64,000 nucleotides of DNA from Herpetosiphon aurantiacus DSM 785 (GCA_000018565.1 CP000875.1:5719199-5783198), one strand, 5' to 3'; counted from the first letter of the stretch, positions 1 to 9,446 are shown. Notes: generated from the sequence alone by a model not told the origin. Translations and numbers: made by a program.

Positions 1-878
1 CGTAAAAATGGCGTTGCTGGCGCTGGTACTTGGCCCAACGTTTGACGGGGATCTTCGAAAAACTTGCTGTAGGTTGCGACAAAACTGCCATCGCTGAGCA
101 CTTTCGCCAATTCTTCGGGAGTCATGGTTTGAGCCAGCACCCGTATCACTGCATACGAGCTTGGGTTTAAACCAGCTGGAATTGGGCCTTTGACATCTTT
201 ATCGCGATATTGCAACTCGGTAACATAGGCGAAATCACGCACACCCCGCCGCAATTCACGGGCGGCCCAACGAATTTGGCCATGCAAGCCGCGCCATTTT
301 TCATCCTCGCCCTGATATTTCATGGCCCAATCGAGTTGATCAGGGTTGGGGGTTGGGTTGGTCAGCAGGCCTTGTTGAAATTCGAGCAAGGCCAGCAGCA
401 ATTTGGGATTAAGACTATACAAATAGGCTTGGCCAACCACCACCTCGGCCAGCGATAAATTGCGATCGCCAACTGTTACCAAGGCGGCTTTGAGCGTGCC
501 AGGCTGTGCATCTAACAACGTTTGAATATTGGCGACAGTCAGATTTTGCTCGGATGTAAAGCGAATATCATCGATGATTGTTGGCGCTTCGGCAGAACGG
601 GGCAAGATCGCGCTTGCATCAACCAGATTTTGCGGTTCGATCGCTGGGGGCAGTGTTGGTGGTGGTTGTTCGGCTTGGGTGCGGTCGTCCTCCGTCACCG
701 AATCAACAGGCCGAAAAATCAAGCGCCCAGTTTCAGTGGCAGGTGGGGCAATCCGTAGCACCAGCGTCGTTAACAACAAACTGATGATTAAAGTGCTGAA
801 CAAAGCCCAGAGGCGCTGTTGATCGCTTTGCAGCCGATTGCGTAAATCGAAATAGCGTTTGGGGTTAAAACGTTGCAT
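1..878 (-). CDS. Membrane-anchored protein, partial (possible cell-wall peptidase family)
   Basis: An open frame runs from ATG at 878 off the left edge of the window, 292 codons without a stop, preceded by a GAGG ribosome site. The first ~25 residues are basic and polar, then comes one hydrophobic segment (LFSTLIISLLLTTLVL), then a Pro-rich linker. This is the layout of a type II membrane protein with an extracellular domain. From about residue 125 there is a helical domain with SLNPKLLLALLEFQ. Similar text occurs in Chloroflexota proteins that carry an N-terminal lysozyme-like domain ahead of an M23 peptidase domain; that link is from memory, and the decisive C-terminus is outside the window. 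It is followed on its upstream side by a long intergenic repeat region. The reading frame is sure; the function is not. Confidence 0.6.
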   Translation of the reverse strand, partial: MQRFNPKRYFDLRNRLQSDQQRLWALFSTLIISLLLTTLVLRIAPPATETGRLIFRPVDSVTEDDRTQAEQPPPTLPPAIEPQNLVDASAILPRSAEAPTIIDDIRFTSEQNLTVANIQTLLDAQPGTLKAALVTVGDRNLSLAEVVVGQAYLYSLNPKLLLALLEFQQGLLTNPTPNPDQLDWAMKYQGEDEKWRGLHGQIRWAARELRRGVRDFAYVTELQYRDKDVKGPIPAGLNPSSYAVIRVLAQTMTPEELAKVLSDGSFVATYSKFFEDPRQTLGQVPAPATPFL

Positions 879-1302
879 AATCCTCACCAAGCATTCGCCT
901 TGCCAGTATAGCAGATGTCGAATGTTTGGCGTACAGCATGGATCACTCTACCCCTAAAGTGCAATGTGCGATCGGCATGCATTCCTTGATGAGCTTATAA
1001 ATTAGTACTTAATCCTTGGTATGTTTCAGCTTCGTGTTCTTCGTGCTCTTCGTGGTTCCGTTATGCTCATCCCTTTGAGTAGTAGGATAATGGTTTATGG
1101 ATTTTTGATCGTAGCGTGTTTCTCCTCCCTTCCGTCCCTCCGCTGGAGGGAAACGTAGGGTGTTTTCATCCCCCTGCACCCCCTAAAGTTCAATTTGAGG
1201 ATTATAGATGTGTAATAGATCAGGCAACAATGTGCTTAATTATTGAGAATACAAAAATATCTACCATTCAATCATGATATTGGGCTATGACTAATATTCA
1301 GA
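879..1302. other. Intergenic region with short repeats
   Basis: About 420 bases without a convincing gene. It holds a run of CTTCGTG-type tandem units at 1029-1061; the same kind of text recurs near 51488-51518 and 59774-59796. It also holds one copy of the repeat described at 1131-1196. The remainder is AT-rich with no clear promoter or RNA gene. Confidence 0.6.
1131..1196. repeat. Intergenic repeat R1, intact copy
   Basis: Starts CTTCCGTCCCTCCG, contains a small hairpin (CCCTCCGctGGAGGG), and ends CCCTAAAGTTCAATT. A second copy lies at 41530-41581 and continues at 43021-43048, split by an insertion sequence. Finding the same text twice shows that this is a dispersed repeat and not chance. 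The function is unknown. Confidence 0.75.
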
Positions 1303-2118
1303 TTAATGTTGAAGCATGTTACGAACTTCATCAATCGTATATGGTTCTTTGCGCATATGAATCACAGCATGACAATTCGGACATACAGGGCGCAAATCAT
1401 CAATGGGATTAACTTCGTAGTTTTCGCCAATAGTAGCTAGTGGCTTAAGATGATGGACATGAATAAATCCTTTTGCTAACTCTCCATAAACTTTGGCAAA
1501 ATCGAAATGGCAAATAACACAAGTTGATCCATAGTGCTCAATACAACGTTGACGGGCTTCGGGATTTCGCTCATAACGAGTTACTAATGATTGATATTCT
1601 GCCCCCTCAATGAAAATCTCAGGGCTTGCTATTGGTTGGTGAGGTTGTGTTGATGGTAAGTCAAACAAATTTGCTTGGATTGCAGCTGACCAATCTTCTT
1701 CGACAGTAGATACATTTTGTATAGATTGTTTTCGTAGATCTAGGATAAGGCGTTCAGGATTTGATTGTATCCAAGGGTCAATAATCGAATTAAATTCTTC
1801 AATCCATTCATTAGAATTGAAACCATATCTCATTTCATATGTTGACGTAATTTCATCACTTTGAATAATTTTCAGATTATCTGGTAAATCAGGAGTATCC
1901 CAGTCTTTTACAATTACTGCTGTACTATTATCATCTATGAATCTTTCTTTTTTATAGCCTTTTTCTTTATATGCGATAACTAGATAGTTTCTTACTTTTG
2001 TAGTATAAACGTAATGGACTATTAATTTCTGATATCCTTGATTTATGGGCCGCATTATCTTAGTATCGGTTACATAAACATAGATAGTTGCTTGATCAAC
2101 TTTTTGCAGAATAGTCAT
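1303..2118 (-). CDS. HNH endonuclease domain protein
   Basis: 271 residues. The last ~75 carry a clear HNH nuclease module: a Cys pair (CVIC), HVHHLKPL with the catalytic His pair, then PVCPNCHAVIH, giving a zinc-stabilised beta-beta-alpha metal fold. This form is shared with McrA-like and other orphan HNH nucleases. The first ~190 residues are not recognised; they are AT-rich and beta/charged and could recognise a substrate. The start is ATG at 2118, nine bases after AGGAG; a TTG nine bases further upstream is less likely because it abuts the AGGAG. Base composition is clearly more AT-rich than the flanking genes and it sits between repeats, suggesting acquisition. It has no methylase or helicase neighbour. 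Restriction of modified DNA is possible but not shown. Confidence 0.8.
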   Translation of the reverse strand: MTILQKVDQATIYVYVTDTKIMRPINQGYQKLIVHYVYTTKVRNYLVIAYKEKGYKKERFIDDNSTAVIVKDWDTPDLPDNLKIIQSDEITSTYEMRYGFNSNEWIEEFNSIIDPWIQSNPERLILDLRKQSIQNVSTVEEDWSAAIQANLFDLPSTQPHQPIASPEIFIEGAEYQSLVTRYERNPEARQRCIEHYGSTCVICHFDFAKVYGELAKGFIHVHHLKPLATIGENYEVNPIDDLRPVCPNCHAVIHMRKEPYTIDEVRNMLQH

Positions 2119-2160
2119 ATAAAACAACTCCTACAATCAGAAGGATATTGCTTAAACTAA

Positions 2161-2209
2161 ATAGAGCATAGAACCAAGCATAATCTATGCCCTATGTTCT
2201 ATGCTCTAT
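2161..2209 (-). terminator. Inverted repeat after the relA/spoT gene
   Basis: A 14-base perfect inverted repeat, ATAGAGCATAGAAC at 2161-2174 against GTTCTATGCTCTAT at 2196-2209, with a smaller GCATA/TATGC hairpin inside the loop. It lies ten bases past the stop of the minus-strand RelA/SpoT gene, so it may act as its terminator, although no T-run follows. Related CTATG-type text recurs near 61460-61485. Confidence 0.45.
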
Positions 2210-2218
2210 GTTCTTGGG

Positions 2219-4474
2219 CTAGCCAATCATCGTGCCAGCGACCGTATTTTCGCGGCGAGCCTCGATGACATCCTTGACGCGATTGAGTTTATCCAAAATG
2301 CGACTAAGTTGATCGATGCTCTCGATGCGGATGGTCGCAAGCAAGGTGGCGCGGCCATGATGTTTATTGTCCAATTGCTGCACCGCTTGAATGTTGATAT
2401 TGCCATCAGCGATTGCATTGGTCACATCACGCCAAAGCCCGACCCGATCCCATGCTTCGATCCGAATTGGTACAGGATAGGATTGTTTTTCGGTTGTCCC
2501 ACCCCAATCAACATCGATCAAACGTTCGCGATTGCGTTCATGCAAAACGTTATGGCAATCCATGCGGTGAACAGTGATGCCATGGCCACGAGTGGTATAG
2601 CCAATCACTGCCTCAGGATAAACCGGATTACAGCAGTGGGCGATGCGAGTATAGACATCGGTCTCGCCGCGCACGATAATTGTGCCTGGTTTGACTGGCT
2701 TGGAAGGCGGTGCAATCGTAGGAATTGCCGCCAATGGCTCTTCCTCAGCACCTTTATCGCTGATGACACGCTGAATTGCTTGGCGCGGCGAAAGATCTCC
2801 ATTGCCAATCGCTGCCAGAAAATCCTCGCTATTTTTCATGGCATTGGCGCGAATCAACTCTTCCATGGTTGGGCGTACACCCAAACGTTTAAGTTCTTTA
2901 TCAATTAATTCGCGGCCCGCTGAAATATTAACATCGTTCTCTTGGCGACGGAACCAGCGTTTGATATGGGTGCGTGCGCCGTTCGATTTAACATATTCCA
3001 GCCAGTCGCGCGAAGGGCCGCGCGGCACTTTGCTGGTTACGACATCGACAATTTCGCCATGTTGTAGTTGATAATACAACGGCACTGGTTTGTTGTTGAC
3101 CCGCGCCCCAATACAGCGATTGCCAACCTCTGAGTGAATGCGATAGGCAAAATCGATCGGGGTCGAGCCTTTGGGCAGATCAATGATTTTGCCCTTGGGA
3201 GTGAGCACAAACACCTGATCGCGCAGCACATCTTCCTTGACCGTCTCGAAAAACTCGGTCGGATCAAGGTCGCGCTGGCCGTTGATTGCTGAGCGTAGCC
3301 ACGCTAATTTGGTTTCAAACGATTGATCGTGTTTGTTGCCAAAGCCTTCTTTATAGCGCCAGTGTGCGGCAATCCCATATTCAGAAACTTCGTGCATTTC
3401 GTAGGTGCGAATTTGAACTTCGCAGGGTTGCTCACCTGGAATCACCACAGTTGTATGCAGCGAACGATACATGCTTTCCTTGGGGACAGCAATATAATCG
3501 TCGAATTCGCTCATAATTGGAATCCAAGTTGAGTGCACCAAACCCAGCACACGATAACATTCATCAACGCTATTGACCATAACCCGTACTGCCAATTGAT
3601 CATAAATTTGATCAAGGCTTACACTCTTGCGCTCCATTTTGCGGGCGATTGAATAGATATGTTTCGGGCGGCCTGTTACTTCAGCTTTAATATTATCGCG
3701 GTCGAGAATCTGTTTGAGGCGGGCAATGACCCGTTGCACGATCCGCTCACGGGTTTCGCGGCGCAAGTTGAGCTGACGACCAATTTCGCTATACTTTTCG
3801 GGGTTGATATAGCGAAACGAAAGGTCTTCTAGCTCCCACTTGAATTGCCAAATCCCGAGGCGATGGGCGAGTGGTGCATAAACTTCGAGGGTTTCGCGGG
3901 CGATGCGTTGCTGTTTATCGGGGCGCATTGCGCCAAGCGTGCGCATATTATGCAAGCGGTCGGCCAGCTTGATCAGCACCACGCGCGGGTCATCGGCCAT
4001 CGCAATAAACATCTTGCGATAGGTAATCGCTTGGGCTTCTTCGATGCTTTTGGCTTCCAACTTACTTAATTTGGTCACGCCATCGACGATATGGGCGACT
4101 TCGCGGCCAAAATCGGCACGAATTTGCTCCAAAGTAATCGGCGTATCTTCAACCACATCGTGCAATAGCGCCGCCGCGACCGATTCGGGGTCGAGCTTCA
4201 TATCGACTAAAATATGGGCCACTTGCACTGGATGCAGAAAATAAGGCTCCCCCGATTTACGAATTTGGGGAGCATGGGCGACCTTGGCTACATCCCAAGC
4301 TCGCTCGATTAATTGAAATTCATCAAGCGGCCAATAGGTACGCATGCGGCTGATCAGCGCTTCACTTTCATGAACTAGCGGCGAACTAGCGGGAGTCGCA
4401 GTGATGTATTTTGTGCTCTCGCTATGGGTTGCATCATCATTAAAAGAACTAGGCATATGAGGTGCGAGGTCCAT
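2219..4474 (-). CDS. relA: RelA/SpoT-type (p)ppGpp synthetase/hydrolase
   Basis: 751 residues, normal for a long RSH enzyme. Order: HD hydrolase, synthetase, TGS, helical/zinc-finger-like linker, C-terminal ACT. The hydrolase residues look intact (FLHPVQVAH, HDVVEDT, KLADRLHNM). The synthetase core is present: YDQLAVRVMV, then DYIAVPK with YRSLHTT, then EVQIRT with the catalytic Glu. Unusually, the four residues before YIA are EFDD (about residue 340), the pattern reported for synthetase-only RelA proteins, where bifunctional Rel enzymes have RXKD. The linker before ACT carries IAHCCNPVYPE with the Cys pair. The start is ATG at 4474, seven bases after a GAGG; the frame stays open upstream to 4564 but those starts lack a ribosome site. 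It makes and probably degrades the stringent alarmone in the cytosol at the ribosome. Confidence 0.93.
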   Translation of the reverse strand: MDLAPHMPSSFNDDATHSESTKYITATPASSPLVHESEALISRMRTYWPLDEFQLIERAWDVAKVAHAPQIRKSGEPYFLHPVQVAHILVDMKLDPESVAAALLHDVVEDTPITLEQIRADFGREVAHIVDGVTKLSKLEAKSIEEAQAITYRKMFIAMADDPRVVLIKLADRLHNMRTLGAMRPDKQQRIARETLEVYAPLAHRLGIWQFKWELEDLSFRYINPEKYSEIGRQLNLRRETRERIVQRVIARLKQILDRDNIKAEVTGRPKHIYSIARKMERKSVSLDQIYDQLAVRVMVNSVDECYRVLGLVHSTWIPIMSEFDDYIAVPKESMYRSLHTTVVIPGEQPCEVQIRTYEMHEVSEYGIAAHWRYKEGFGNKHDQSFETKLAWLRSAINGQRDLDPTEFFETVKEDVLRDQVFVLTPKGKIIDLPKGSTPIDFAYRIHSEVGNRCIGARVNNKPVPLYYQLQHGEIVDVVTSKVPRGPSRDWLEYVKSNGARTHIKRWFRRQENDVNISAGRELIDKELKRLGVRPTMEELIRANAMKNSEDFLAAIGNGDLSPRQAIQRVISDKGAEEEPLAAIPTIAPPSKPVKPGTIIVRGETDVYTRIAHCCNPVYPEAVIGYTTRGHGITVHRMDCHNVLHERNRERLIDVDWGGTTEKQSYPVPIRIEAWDRVGLWRDVTNAIADGNINIQAVQQLDNKHHGRATLLATIRIESIDQLSRILDKLNRVKDVIEARRENTVAGTMIG

Positions 4475-4625
4475 AATGACCCTCGTTTCTAGCGTCATTG
4501 CGCTGTTGTGTCGCGATACATTTTCTGCTGATTGTAGCGAACAGATTAACACGCCGCTATACACATGTCAAGCAAATCGTATGCCACAATGACGCACCGT
4601 GTTATGCAGATTACCCAAACGCCAA

Positions 4626-4654
4626 TTGACACATTGCACAAATTAACATAGAAT
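4626..4654 (+). promoter_or_regulatory. Sigma-70-type promoter for gltB
   Basis: TTGACA at 4626-4631, a 17-base spacer, and TAGAAT at 4649-4654, a near-consensus vegetative promoter. Transcription would begin near 4661 and leave a leader of about 265 bases before the gltB ATG. Confidence 0.7.
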
Positions 4655-4660
4655 AGCTTT

Positions 4661-4926
4661 AACTCTGATTTAACACACCTCTTGGTCTAACACATACACG
4701 TTCGCCAACTTTTGCCCAACTAAACAAACTCAACTCGTCAACCAGACGAACTAGGTTTCCCCTCCTGCAATGATGCAGAATGCACCAATGAAGGCTCTCC
4801 CGCAGCGATGACGCTGGTGGTTTACCCAACGTTTCTTTGTGCTACCTGAAAATGCGCCATGGTATAGGGCAGCGTTGCTAACGCCGTCGCGTATTTGCCA
4901 ACTCCCTGCGCGAAAGGAGACCTCGC
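4661..4926 (+). promoter_or_regulatory. Long structured leader of gltB
   Basis: The stretch between the promoter and the gltB start has no open frame worth calling. It contains two hairpins with the same build: CTGCA-ATGA-TGCAG at 4765-4778 and CAGCG-ATGA-CGCTG at 4803-4816. Both have five-base stems and the loop ATGA. I do not recognise a known riboswitch class here. It may be a cis-regulatory RNA sensing nitrogen status or binding a protein; this is inference. Confidence 0.4.
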
Positions 4927-7900
4927 ATGAACCGCCTGTTGTATGACCCACGCTTTGAACACGATGCATGTGGCATTGGCTTTGTCGCTCGAATTGATGG
5001 AAAACCAACCCATGCAACAGTGAGCTTAGCCCTCGCGGCGCTTGGTAGTCTGACCCATCGCGGTGGGATTGCCGCCGACGGTCTGACAGGTGATGGCGCT
5101 GGCCTCTTAACCACCATTCCACGGGCATTTATGGCTCGTGAATTAGCTGCTCGCCGCATTTTGGCTAACCCGCAACGCATTGCCGTTGGCATGATCTTTT
5201 TGCCAACCAGTAACACCGAACGTGCCCGCGAATTGATCGACGATGCACTCGTCTGGCGAGGCTTACGACCGCTTGGTTGGCGTGAAGTACCGCTTGATCG
5301 TGAGCAACTTGGCCCGATTGCCCGTGATATTTGTCCACAGATTGAGCAAGTTTGGGTTGATCGCCCCGCCACGATGGACGACGATAGCTTTGAACGTGAA
5401 CTCTACCGCGCCCGCCGCCGCGCCGAACGTACCGCCCTCGCCGAGAACATCGACCTCTACATTCCTTCACTCTCTTGTCGCACGATTGTTTATAAAGGCT
5501 TGATGCTGCCAAGTCGGCTCTCACTGTTCTACCCCGATTTGGCCGATAGCGATTATATTGCCAGCGCTGCGGTTTACCACCAACGTTATTCCACCAACAC
5601 GATGCCAACCTGGAGCCGCGCTCAACCCTTCCGCGTTGTCAGCCATAACGGCGAAATCAACACCTTGGCTGGCAATGTGAATTGGATGCGAGCACGCGAA
5701 GCTCATCTCTCTAGCCCGCTGTTGGGTAATGTGCGCGAACTTGCGCCAATCGTTGACGAACGCGGCAGCGATTCAGCCCAATTTGATAATGTGCTGGAAT
5801 TGTTGGTCCGCGCTGGCCGCGATGTGCGTCATTCCTTATTAATGATGATGCCCGAAGCTTGGGAACATATCGCTGATTTGCCCCAAGATGTGCGCGATTT
5901 CTACCAGTGGCACGCCAATTTGATGGAAGCTTGGGACGGCCCCGCCGCCATGACCTTCTGCGATGGCAAAATCGTTGGCTCAGCCTTGGATCGCAACGGC
6001 TTGCGCCCGGCCCGCTATATCGTCACCGATGATGGTTTAGTGGTTGTGGGCAGCGAAGTCGGCGCAACCCCAGTCGATGAAGATCGCATTATTCGCAAGG
6101 GTCGGCTTGGCCCAGGCCAGATGATCGCTGTTGATCTCATCAAAGGCCAATTGTTGGATAATACTGCGGTCAAAGCCATGTTTGCTGCCCGCCAACCTTA
6201 TGGCCAATGGCTGCAAAACAAGAGTGTCGATTTGGCCGAGTTGGTCGAGGCCTACACCGAAGCTGCGGTCGAACTCAATCCTGACGATTTATTGCGCTTG
6301 CAAGCAGCGTTTGGCTATACCGACGAAAACTTGGCGATGGTGCTCAAGCCAATGGGTCGCGAAGGAGCCGAACCAATTGGCTCGATGGGCGACGATACCC
6401 CAATGGCGGTATTTTCGAACTTGGCTCGCCCAGTGTATGGCTACCTCAAACAACGCTTTGCTGAAGTAACCAACCCACCAATCGATCCCTTGCGCGAACA
6501 ATTGGTGATGTCGTTGTCGATTCGCTTAGGGCCACGCCACAACATTTTGCTCGAACGCCCTGATCAAGCCCACCAAATTGCCTTGGCCAGCCCGATTTTG
6601 CGCAATATCGAGCTAGCAGCGTTGCGAGCTTGTACTGATCGTAGTTTTGGTACCGCCACCTTGGATACCACCTTCCCCGTCACCGACGATGTTCAATGGA
6701 TCGAACATGCGCTTGATGACTTGTGTAGCAGCGCCGATCGCGCCTTGGATACTGGGGCAACCATTCTTGTGTTGAGTGATCGCGAAGTTGCGCCGCAACG
6801 AATTGCCATCCCAACTGTCTTGGCGCTCGGCGCAGTTCACCATCATCTAATTCGCACTGGTCGCCGTTCAACCTGCTCGTTGATTGTCGAAACTGGCGAA
6901 GCTCACGAAGTTCATCATGTGGCGGTTTTGGTTGGCTACGGCGCTGAAGCCGTCAACCCCTACGTCGCCATCGCCACGATTCGTGAAATTGCCAAAGAAC
7001 GCTCACGCACCCCAATCACTGCCGATCAAGCCGAAGATAACTATGTGCATTCTTTGGAAAAAGGCTTGCTCAAAGTGATGTCGAAGATGGGCATTTCAAC
7101 CGTCGATAGCTACTGTGGAGCGCAAATCTTCGAAGCGATTGGCTTGAGCGATGCCGTGATTGCCCGTTGTCTGACTGGCACGCCCTCACGCTTTGGCGGA
7201 GCCGATTGGCAACGTTTGGGCCGCGAAAGCTACCAACGCCATGCCCAAGCGTTTGGTTTAGAAAAACCAGCCCTCAGCCACCCAGGTTTGTACAAATTCC
7301 GCAAAGATGGCGAATATCATGCCTTCCAACCAGCGGTGGTGCACGCTTTGCAAAAAGCGGTGCGAGCAGCAGTCGATAATGGCGCAGATTTCGAAGCGGG
7401 CTATGCAACCTATCGCGAATACAGCGACTTGCTGAACCAACGCCAACCATCTGACCCACGCGATTTGCTAGATTTTGTCGCAACTGAGCCAATTTCAATC
7501 GATGAGGTTGAGTCAATCGAAACGATTGTCAAACGCTTCTCGACAGCGGCAATTTCCTATGGCTCGTTGAGCGCCGAAGCTCACGAAACCTTGGCAATCG
7601 CCATGAATCGGCTTGGCGGCATGAGCAATAGCGGCGAAGGCGGCGAAGACCCAGAGCGCTTTGGCACCGAAAAAGTCAGTGCAATCAAGCAAATTGCCTC
7701 AGGCCGCTTCGGAGTTACACCCAGCTACCTGATGAACGCCCGCGAGTTGCAAATTAAAATGGCGCAAGGCTCCAAGCCAGGTGAAGGCGGCCAAATTCCA
7801 GGCAATAAAGTTACTGAAGACATTGCCCGCACCCGCCATACCACGCCAGGCGTAACCTTGATTTCGCCACCACCCCACCACGATATTTATTCAATTGAGG

Positions 7901-9384
7901 ATTTAGCTCAGTTGATTTACGACATGCGCACGATCAACCCCACCGCTGCGGTTTCAGTCAAGCTCGTCTCGGAAATGGGGGTTGGCACGATTGCCGCAGG
8001 TGTGGTCAAAGGTGGCGCTGATGTGGTGTTGATTAGTGGCAATTCGGGCGGCACTGGCGCTTCACCATTGTCATCGATCAAAAACGTCGGCATTCCATGG
8101 GAAATTGGCTTGGCTGAAACTCAACAAACTCTGATGATCAACCAACTACGCGATCGAGTGCGGGTGCGGGCCGATGGTGGCTTGCGCACTGGCCGCGACG
8201 TAGTAATGGCCGCCTTGCTTGGCGCAGATGAATATTCCTTTGGCACCTCAGCGCTGATTGCCGAAGGCTGTGTGATGGCTCGCGCCTGCCACAACAACAC
8301 CTGCCCAGTTGGGATTGCCACTCAACGCGCCGATTTACGCGCCAAATTCCCCGGCAAACCTGAGCATGTGATGGCCTTTATGCAATTTATCGCCCAAGAA
8401 GTGCGTGAATTGCTGGCCCAACTTGGTGCTCGTAGCTTGAACGAAATTATTGGCCGCGTCGAATTATTGCGCCAACGCCAAACCAACAATCCCGACCACG
8501 ATGCGCTTGATCTTAGCCCATTGTTGGGCTTGGCCAACGCTGGCCCACGGCGCTTCAACGGCATGCCGCAGTTGGTTGGTATCGATCGGCTCAATCAATT
8601 TTTGGTCGATAGTGCCTTTCCAAGTGCCAAAGCTGGTCAAGAAGTGATTATCAACGCCGAAATCACCAACGAAGATCGCTCAACCGGCATCACCTTGGCA
8701 GGCGAATTGGCGCTGCTCAAAAATACTGGTCACGTCAGCATGAATTTTGCTGGCAGTGCTGGCCAAAGCTTTGCTGCCTTCGCGACGCGCGGCATGCAAC
8801 TCAACTTGGTTGGCGATGCTAACGATTATGTTGGCAAAGGCTTGGCTGGTGGCGAAATTGTCGTCAGACCACGGCCAACCGCCCAGTTCCTTGCCCACGA
8901 AGCCACAATTATCGGCAACACCGCCTTGTATGGCGCAACCAGTGGTAGCTTGTATGCTGCTGGCCGCGCTGGCGAACGCTTTGCTGTGCGCAATAGCGGC
9001 GCGGTTGCCGTAATTGAAGGCATCGGCGAGCATGGTTGCGAATATATGACAGGCGGCACGGTTGTGGTGCTTGGCAGCACTGGCAACAACTTTGGCGCAG
9101 GCATGAGTGGTGGTCAGGCCTTTGTCTACGACCCCAACGAACGCTTCCTTGGCCGCCTCAACGACGATATGGTGATCGCCGAACGGGTTGAATCACCACT
9201 GGTTGCCGACCACTTGCGCGAACTAATCGAGCGCCACGCGGCACTAACGGGAAGTGTCCAGGCCAACGATATTCTCGCCAACTGGGAAGATCAACAAGGA
9301 GCCTTCTGGCACATTATGTCCAAGGCGGCCCATGCTGCGGCTGCCCAAAATAACCAGCCAGAACTGGCTAAAGTCGCCGCTTAA
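4927..9384 (+). CDS. gltB: Glutamate synthase large subunit (GOGAT alpha)
   Basis: 1,485 residues, the usual length for the large subunit. It transfers the amide nitrogen of glutamine to 2-oxoglutarate, giving two glutamates. N-terminal class II glutaminase: Cys15 in ACGIGF would become the N-terminal nucleophile after loss of a 14-residue propeptide, followed by HRGG and DGAG. The central and FMN-binding synthase domains follow, with the 3Fe-4S cysteines near residues 1114-1126 (CVMARACHNNTC). The C-terminal glycine-rich beta-helix has many GxxGxxxxG turns (GNTALYGATSG, GEHGCEYMTGG). The ribosome site AAAGGAG sits ahead of ATG 4927. The small subunit gltD, which feeds NADPH electrons, is not adjacent, so it must lie elsewhere or the enzyme uses another donor such as ferredoxin. 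Confidence 0.97.
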   Translation: MNRLLYDPRFEHDACGIGFVARIDGKPTHATVSLALAALGSLTHRGGIAADGLTGDGAGLLTTIPRAFMARELAARRILANPQRIAVGMIFLPTSNTERARELIDDALVWRGLRPLGWREVPLDREQLGPIARDICPQIEQVWVDRPATMDDDSFERELYRARRRAERTALAENIDLYIPSLSCRTIVYKGLMLPSRLSLFYPDLADSDYIASAAVYHQRYSTNTMPTWSRAQPFRVVSHNGEINTLAGNVNWMRAREAHLSSPLLGNVRELAPIVDERGSDSAQFDNVLELLVRAGRDVRHSLLMMMPEAWEHIADLPQDVRDFYQWHANLMEAWDGPAAMTFCDGKIVGSALDRNGLRPARYIVTDDGLVVVGSEVGATPVDEDRIIRKGRLGPGQMIAVDLIKGQLLDNTAVKAMFAARQPYGQWLQNKSVDLAELVEAYTEAAVELNPDDLLRLQAAFGYTDENLAMVLKPMGREGAEPIGSMGDDTPMAVFSNLARPVYGYLKQRFAEVTNPPIDPLREQLVMSLSIRLGPRHNILLERPDQAHQIALASPILRNIELAALRACTDRSFGTATLDTTFPVTDDVQWIEHALDDLCSSADRALDTGATILVLSDREVAPQRIAIPTVLALGAVHHHLIRTGRRSTCSLIVETGEAHEVHHVAVLVGYGAEAVNPYVAIATIREIAKERSRTPITADQAEDNYVHSLEKGLLKVMSKMGISTVDSYCGAQIFEAIGLSDAVIARCLTGTPSRFGGADWQRLGRESYQRHAQAFGLEKPALSHPGLYKFRKDGEYHAFQPAVVHALQKAVRAAVDNGADFEAGYATYREYSDLLNQRQPSDPRDLLDFVATEPISIDEVESIETIVKRFSTAAISYGSLSAEAHETLAIAMNRLGGMSNSGEGGEDPERFGTEKVSAIKQIASGRFGVTPSYLMNARELQIKMAQGSKPGEGGQIPGNKVTEDIARTRHTTPGVTLISPPPHHDIYSIEDLAQLIYDMRTINPTAAVSVKLVSEMGVGTIAAGVVKGGADVVLISGNSGGTGASPLSSIKNVGIPWEIGLAETQQTLMINQLRDRVRVRADGGLRTGRDVVMAALLGADEYSFGTSALIAEGCVMARACHNNTCPVGIATQRADLRAKFPGKPEHVMAFMQFIAQEVRELLAQLGARSLNEIIGRVELLRQRQTNNPDHDALDLSPLLGLANAGPRRFNGMPQLVGIDRLNQFLVDSAFPSAKAGQEVIINAEITNEDRSTGITLAGELALLKNTGHVSMNFAGSAGQSFAAFATRGMQLNLVGDANDYVGKGLAGGEIVVRPRPTAQFLAHEATIIGNTALYGATSGSLYAAGRAGERFAVRNSGAVAVIEGIGEHGCEYMTGGTVVVLGSTGNNFGAGMSGGQAFVYDPNERFLGRLNDDMVIAERVESPLVADHLRELIERHAALTGSVQANDILANWEDQQGAFWHIMSKAAHAAAAQNNQPELAKVAA

Positions 9385-9408
9385 CGCTAGTCACTCCACA
9401 CACACAGC

Positions 9409-9446
9409 AAGTACCAGCGATCAAGGATGATCGCTGGTACTTGTTT
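9409..9446 (+). terminator. Terminator after gltB
   Basis: Perfect 15-base stem, AAGTACCAGCGATCA at 9409-9423 against 9428-9442, with a 4-base loop and a short T-rich end. It lies 25 bases past the gltB stop. Confidence 0.75.

Noticed and set aside
210-822. Plus-strand frames at the left edge
   Set aside because: They are opposite a continuous 292-codon minus-strand frame with a ribosome site and a membrane anchor, which is the better reading.
2201-2908. A 235-codon frame opposite the relA/spoT gene
   Set aside because: It lies wholly against the conserved ACT/linker coding strand and shows no protein-family features.
4661-4926. Known glutamine or glycine riboswitch before gltB
   Set aside because: The conserved cores of those classes as I know them are not present; only simple hairpins are seen.
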